64,000 nucleotides of DNA, from contig OU452228.1 of NCBI GenBank assembly GCA_911728455.2, positions 8,358,129 through 8,422,128 of the forward strand. The letters are read 5' to 3'. Both the position numbers and the translations under genes were made by a program. The stretch comes from Marthasterias glacialis. Taxonomy: Eukaryota; Echinodermata; Asteroidea; Forcipulatida; Asteriidae. Of this stretch, positions 59,604 to 64,000 are shown in pieces. Numbering within the stretch: the first letter of the stretch is position 1; the number at the start of each line of letters is the position of its first letter. The notes under the pieces are model-generated. The model did not search any database, was not told where the DNA came from, and was given only the letters and a program-made list of their open reading frames with translations.

Positions 59604-62600
59604 CTTTGACGGACACAGTAAATTCACACCTCTGAGTATTACCAGCTTGGTCCTCTGCGATATACCAAATACTCTCAGGTAGACCCAAGAAGAATTTGGA
59701 TCCGGATGGACGGTTGAAGATGACCGAGAAGTCATGCCCGGAGTTATCCTGGAACACTGGCTCTTCCCAGTGGACAGCAGCAAAACTGACCCCAGTCTCC
59801 GCCTCAATTGCGCCAGGACAACTGACTATTTGTGGTGGCTCCTCATCTAGAAAGTTATGGTAATATTTCAAAAGAATAATTTGTAATTGCTTTGTATGTT
59901 TCTATAGTTCTTTTGCGGAGTGGGTTTATAGAAGATGATTACGGAGGCAAAGTTACCTGTCACTTTAATGCTGAAAGTGCATGTGCTTTGGAGTCCAGCT
60001 TCATCACGTGCTGTGTAGGTGATGACCGTTACTTCATCCAGGTAGAACCGCAGCTGCGTAGCGGACGGTGACGCCTCCAGGACCGGCTCTCCGTCATTGT
60101 CTCGTGCCTCTGGTTGGTCCCAGTTTGCAGGGTTGGTTGCAAAGTTCTGGTGCAGATCGGTCGGGAGGGAAATGTCACCGGAACAGGTGATGAATTCTGG
60201 AGGCTCAATATCTGATGGTGGAGTAGTAAACATTTTAAATGTAAAACTGAAGTGTAAAACCGAAAATGAGCAATGAGGAAACTGAATGTCCTTTTTCTCA
60301 CCGATGCATGTGTTTTGCACTGATTGGTCTGACCATGTACCATCTGCCTGACACGTTCTAGAACTAACTCCTCTTAACTGGAAACCACAGCCGCAGTCGT
60401 AGAAACATTGAGATTTGTAGTCCAACTGGCGTTCAATACAATCTGGTGGTACGATCGTCATATGCATTTCAACGACCAGGATGGGGCAGGTCTCGGCTAG
60501 AAGAAAATCATAAAGAAACCGTCGAGTAAACTTTACCTTAGCTGTAAGCTTTGAGGCTGCCATTTATGATATAATGATCTACCAACCGTGTACTCTTCGA
60601 AAATGTGGTGATGTAATATCTCAATGTTGCATGATACCATGCACAGTGGATTCGAATGTTTGACTTACGAACACATTTATTTTCCACTGTTGAATTGGAC
60701 CACTGCCCGTCTGCCTGACACGTTCTAGGGTTGACTCCTTGTAGCTTGAATCCATCTCCACATTCGTAATAACAGTCCGAGGTATAATCTGATGCTGTAT
60801 TCTCACAACTTTTTGGTTGGATCGTCATGTTCTTTCCAGCAACCAGGATGGGACATGTCTTGGCTGAAAAGGGTAGAAAAGGCAAGAAGAATGTGTAAGG
60901 AAAACCCAAGTCATCACGGTCAGACATTTGGACAAAACACATTGTCATTATTCGCAGATGCAGTGAAATGGTTTTCTTACGTGCACAAGAGCCTCCTGTC
61001 TTAGGGTTGCCTTCATGACCAGGCAGGCACTCACAGGTATCCCGAGAAGTACTGCCCTCTGCTGCTGTAGTTGTTGAATCCGGACACGATGTACAGGGTT
61101 GGTTGCCATATTCAGGTTTGTAAGTGCCTCTTGGGCAGGCTGAAAGGGAGAAAACAAGAGAGTTGGGAAATATTGGAACATAATTTTACGTTTACGTCAC
61201 TGAAAAGTGAAACTGAACACCTCTGTTGTCGTCATACCTTCGCATTCTCCGACTTGACCACCCCCTGTGTATCCGGGATGACAGGCACATCCATAGCTTC
61301 CAGTCTGTGTTGCGCATGAGCAGGTAGCCTGTGCATTACAACAACTATGCCCCTGGGAGCACAACGAGTCACACAGAGCAGAGCTTATATTGTGGTCCCA
61401 CGATGCAATGACTTCTTCTGCTAAACAGAAAGCCAATACAAGAGAAACTGATGAGTATGTGAACATTTTAACAGTTCGATCTATAAAAAACGTAATATCT
61501 TGATTTCAAACGATGGAACAGAGAGCTGATATTTCTCTCAGATGATGAGATGCTTAATCTAACAAGAAATACTTTCACAATTTCAAGAAACTGAAAGGAA
61601 GTGCATCGGTATTTACACATCCTCCTAAAGACAAAAAGTACTTGCTCGGTGGTTTTTGTCAACAAATTCGCCAATTCCTGTTCTGGTCACCCCAGCTTCT
61701 TACCTCCTATCTCCGCGGTCGCCAGTCTTTGAACATCGTCCAAAAGATGCAAATGAAAGATGCGGTCCTCGGTCGGATTGGAAGCAATTTTGTTCATCTG
61801 CTCCAAGCTGACTCCACTTCCTAGAGCGATGACGAAGATGGTGACACCGCTGGCCTTCAAAGACGAAGCCACGCGGTTCAAACTCTGATCGTTGGTAGCT
61901 TGGCTATTCGTTAGTAGAAAAACCAACCTGAAGTAGCCATATCGGATGAAAGAGATTTAAAAAAAAAACATACAGAATACACTTTTTCCAAAAGAATCAA
62001 CAAAGTAGAATATTCTTTAAGGGTCGGCGGTGAAACCCTGTGATAACGTCTCCTATGGGATGTGGTGGCTCTGATCAGAAGCGGTGGTGTAACTCCAAGT
62101 TACGATTAGTACGCTCGATGTCTTATGAAGAAAAATGGAATACGAGTTTTCAAAGAGGCTTTTTTCCTGAAAGCATACCCGAAATGACAAAGTTCTCGTT
62201 CTAGTTTTAATGCAAGAAAATATTGATAAACCCTGACATCCGTTTTGTGGAAAAGGTAAGGAATTATGTGAAGCATCAGATGTGCTCTTGGAACGAGCCT
62301 CATCCCCCACCAGAGGTTGCATGTTATCAACCTCAAGCTTTTTGTCATGATCTTACTTTGGTATTGAATCTCTTGACTGCTCCAAGGTAAGCTGAGCACC
62401 AAGAAGTCCCCCGTGTCCTACTGTGCATGTCTTCCCCTCTCTGTGACGAATTGCTCGGAAGTCACTCCCAAACAGGGTGCATTTATTCTTCCCGATTGGA
62501 GACGTGATGTAGTCCACGTCAACGTAGATCTGGTAGCAACCGGAGTACGTGACAACGGCAACCCGGCAGTACTCGGCTGACACGGGGAAGATCATGGAGA

Positions 62601-62871
62601 CTTCTCTCACGAATCGCACCTCGCGGTCGAATTTATCCGAACCGACTCTATCCGAAGAGTCGAGGACGAAGACGATCTCGGCAGGCTTGTCCCGGAACCT
62701 CTCCAAGACTTGTAAGAACTTCCCGCTGGCGACTTCAATCTCCGTTCGGTTCCCTTCGGTATCTGTCAAAGACTGACGGAGACATACTGGGTATACTTGG
62801 GCCATGACAACACCCAGCCAAGACAAAGCTATGGCAGTACAAACTAACATAGTACATTTCTGTTTGGTCAT
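59604..62871 (-). CDS. Copy 4: short polydom/SVEP1-like protein, one cassette
   Basis: Exons in transcript order: 62357-62871, 61704-61927, 61238-61420, 60981-61139, 60669-60863, 60302-60496, 59957-60211, 59604-59846. All splice sites and frames are intact: signal peptide, VWA, EGF-like, ephrin-receptor-like, Sushi 1-2, HYR 1-2, about 656 residues. No intact downstream exon follows. Reading through the last donor gives one Gly and TAG, so an unspliced end would yield a compact secreted protein. Exons 6 and 7 carry variants typical of the second cassette in copies 2 and 3 (VVEMHM; NFATNPANW). It is the most diverged copy, and its MIDAS motif differs. Confidence 0.8.
61704..62871 (-). CDS. Copy 4 exons 1-2: VWA with altered MIDAS
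   Basis: Reads VLDSSDRVGSDKFDREVRFV where copies 2 and 3 read VLDSSSSVGSNKFDCEVQFV. The last Ser of DxSxS is Arg, and a Cys is lost. The second motif is TNS as in the other copies. Start ATG at 62871 (MTKQKCTMLVC). The upstream extension seen before the other copies' ATG is absent here. Confidence 0.85.
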
Positions 62872-63807
62872 GAGTTACACTTCAGTTTGGTCATGAGCTA
62901 CCAGTCAATAGTCCATCTTACGGTAATTTGATCTTCGGCTCTGAAACACTAAATGATCACCGATACATTGATTTGCTTTCACAGTGACGATATGCCATGT
63001 ATTTGGCAACACTCGTTCATTCATTTAACTTCAAAAGAACAAAGAAATGTTGACTTCACTGATGGCTATTAAGTTAATTGAGATATTATTCGGCAGTACT
63101 TATGATCTCTCGGGGCAAAATGTTTTATTGGCACAAGAACAAGCTGAATCTTTATGCCCTAAGGCCTACAGCAAGTTTATTGTTTAAGACATAACCCATT
63201 TTTATGTTTCAACTCACTCAGCTTTACACTGTAATTAAACTTTTGAAAATAGGAGTCACACAAGAAAAGTGATCAATATTTACACGTTTAGTTAGCACTA
63301 AGGAAATATTTATTGAGTGTCTAATTTCTAAGACAGTAATGATCGTTCTTCTGATAAAAATGTTACTTCTTCGATAATTTGAAAATTTGAACTCATGAAG
63401 CAATATTGAAAGTGGACATGTTTATGTTTACGGGTGAATCTGGTAAAGACATTGACCAAACCACCATTCACAGTACACAACAAATAAAGTAATAAAGGAC
63501 AACCTTTTTTTGTGAGTATATAATTGTAGATCAAAGACAATTCGAGAGATATGATTTATTTATTTATTTTTGTCTGATACTGAAGCAGCATTAAAGCAAC
63601 TTTTCTGCTATAAACTAGGTCTTTCGAGAACACCATGTAGTAAATTCTTTCGTGGGGTATTTCGAGTACGGCTCTGAAAAGAGCTGGCTGCTTATTATTT
63701 CCATTAGCTTATTCATAATAAATAATGCGTCCTCATTTGGGCTCAAGATTTGAGATTTACGCTAATTGTAACACTGGATTGTATTATAGAACCGGCCCTC
63801 AAAAAGC
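62872..63807. promoter_or_regulatory. Diverged 5' flank of copy 4
   Basis: Recognisably related to 56483-57470 but with many substitutions and gaps. Open frames of the other flanks are broken here. Confidence 0.4.
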
Positions 63808-64000
63808 AGCCATTTTTTCTTTCTTTTTTTCCTTCAAACTAATCTAACTTTAGCAAGGATTTAAAGGCAACATAGTCTGACCCAATTTTGGTACAATGAG
63901 AATCAGTATCCATTATTACTACACAGCACAGGGAGTATGACAAAGACAGTGCTAGTAACTATGACGAATGTGTTTCTGTGGGGCTTGGGTGATTATCAAA
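63808..64000 (-). pseudogene. Intron 14 fragment of a fifth copy
   Basis: Similar to 47257-47440 and 19305-19480 (intron between exons 14 and 15), e.g. TTTTGGTACAATGAGAATCA. It sits directly beside the copy 4 upstream flank, so exons 15-16 and the 3' flank of this fifth copy have been deleted. The rest lies beyond the window. Confidence 0.6.

Overview
The window is eukaryotic genomic DNA, most likely from a marine invertebrate (an echinoderm, hemichordate or amphioxus-like animal fits best; the species cannot be fixed from sequence alone). The evidence is phase-1 exons with GT/AG splice sites that encode extracellular modules (VWA, EGF-like, ephrin-receptor/GCC2-GCC3-like, Sushi/CCP, HYR), together with long introns and abundant repeats. 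All recognised genes lie on the minus strand and are tandem copies of one secreted protein family resembling the N-terminal half of polydom/SVEP1.

Layout, left to right. Copy 1 shows only its first exon (1-310). Copy 2 spans about 18.6-43.5 kb, copy 3 about 46.5-56.5 kb, and copy 4 (short, single cassette) about 59.6-62.9 kb. An intron fragment of a fifth copy runs off the right edge (63.8-64.0 kb). Copies 2 and 3 have 16 recognisable coding exons: signal peptide + VWA (2 exons), EGF-like, ephrin-receptor-like, a Sushi-Sushi-HYR-HYR cassette, a second such cassette, a Sushi-like exon, two exons of a tetra-arginine-containing region, and a GCC2/GCC3 exon. Exon 10 (Sushi 4) is broken in both copies, and copy 3 also has an in-frame stop in exon 14. 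Copy 4 has one intact cassette and then decays.

The start-to-start spacing is 12,963 bp between copies 2 and 3 but 43,209 bp between copies 1 and 2. Almost all of the excess is two insertions of about 15 kb (2022-17070 on +, 24453-39932 on -) in opposite orientation. One lies downstream of copy 2 and the other in its intron 8. Empty sites in the neighbouring copies define both insertions to within three bases. Their ends look like non-autonomous Helentron/Helitron2 rolling-circle elements: asymmetric inverted repeats, a hairpin about 10 nt from a CTAG-like 3' end, and insertion compatible with T|T. Each is a head-to-tail concatemer of 1.2-3.3 kb modules. The modules carry minisatellites, palindromes resembling ETS and CRE sites, spaced AGGTCA direct repeats, and arrays of terminal hairpin units whose stems differ in sequence but remain paired. 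This concatemeric system is the most unusual content of the window.

Smaller transposons sit in copy 3 intron 13 (49025-50114), copy 2 intron 12 (21697-22162) and near copy 4 (59224-59439). No tRNA, rRNA or CRISPR was recognised.
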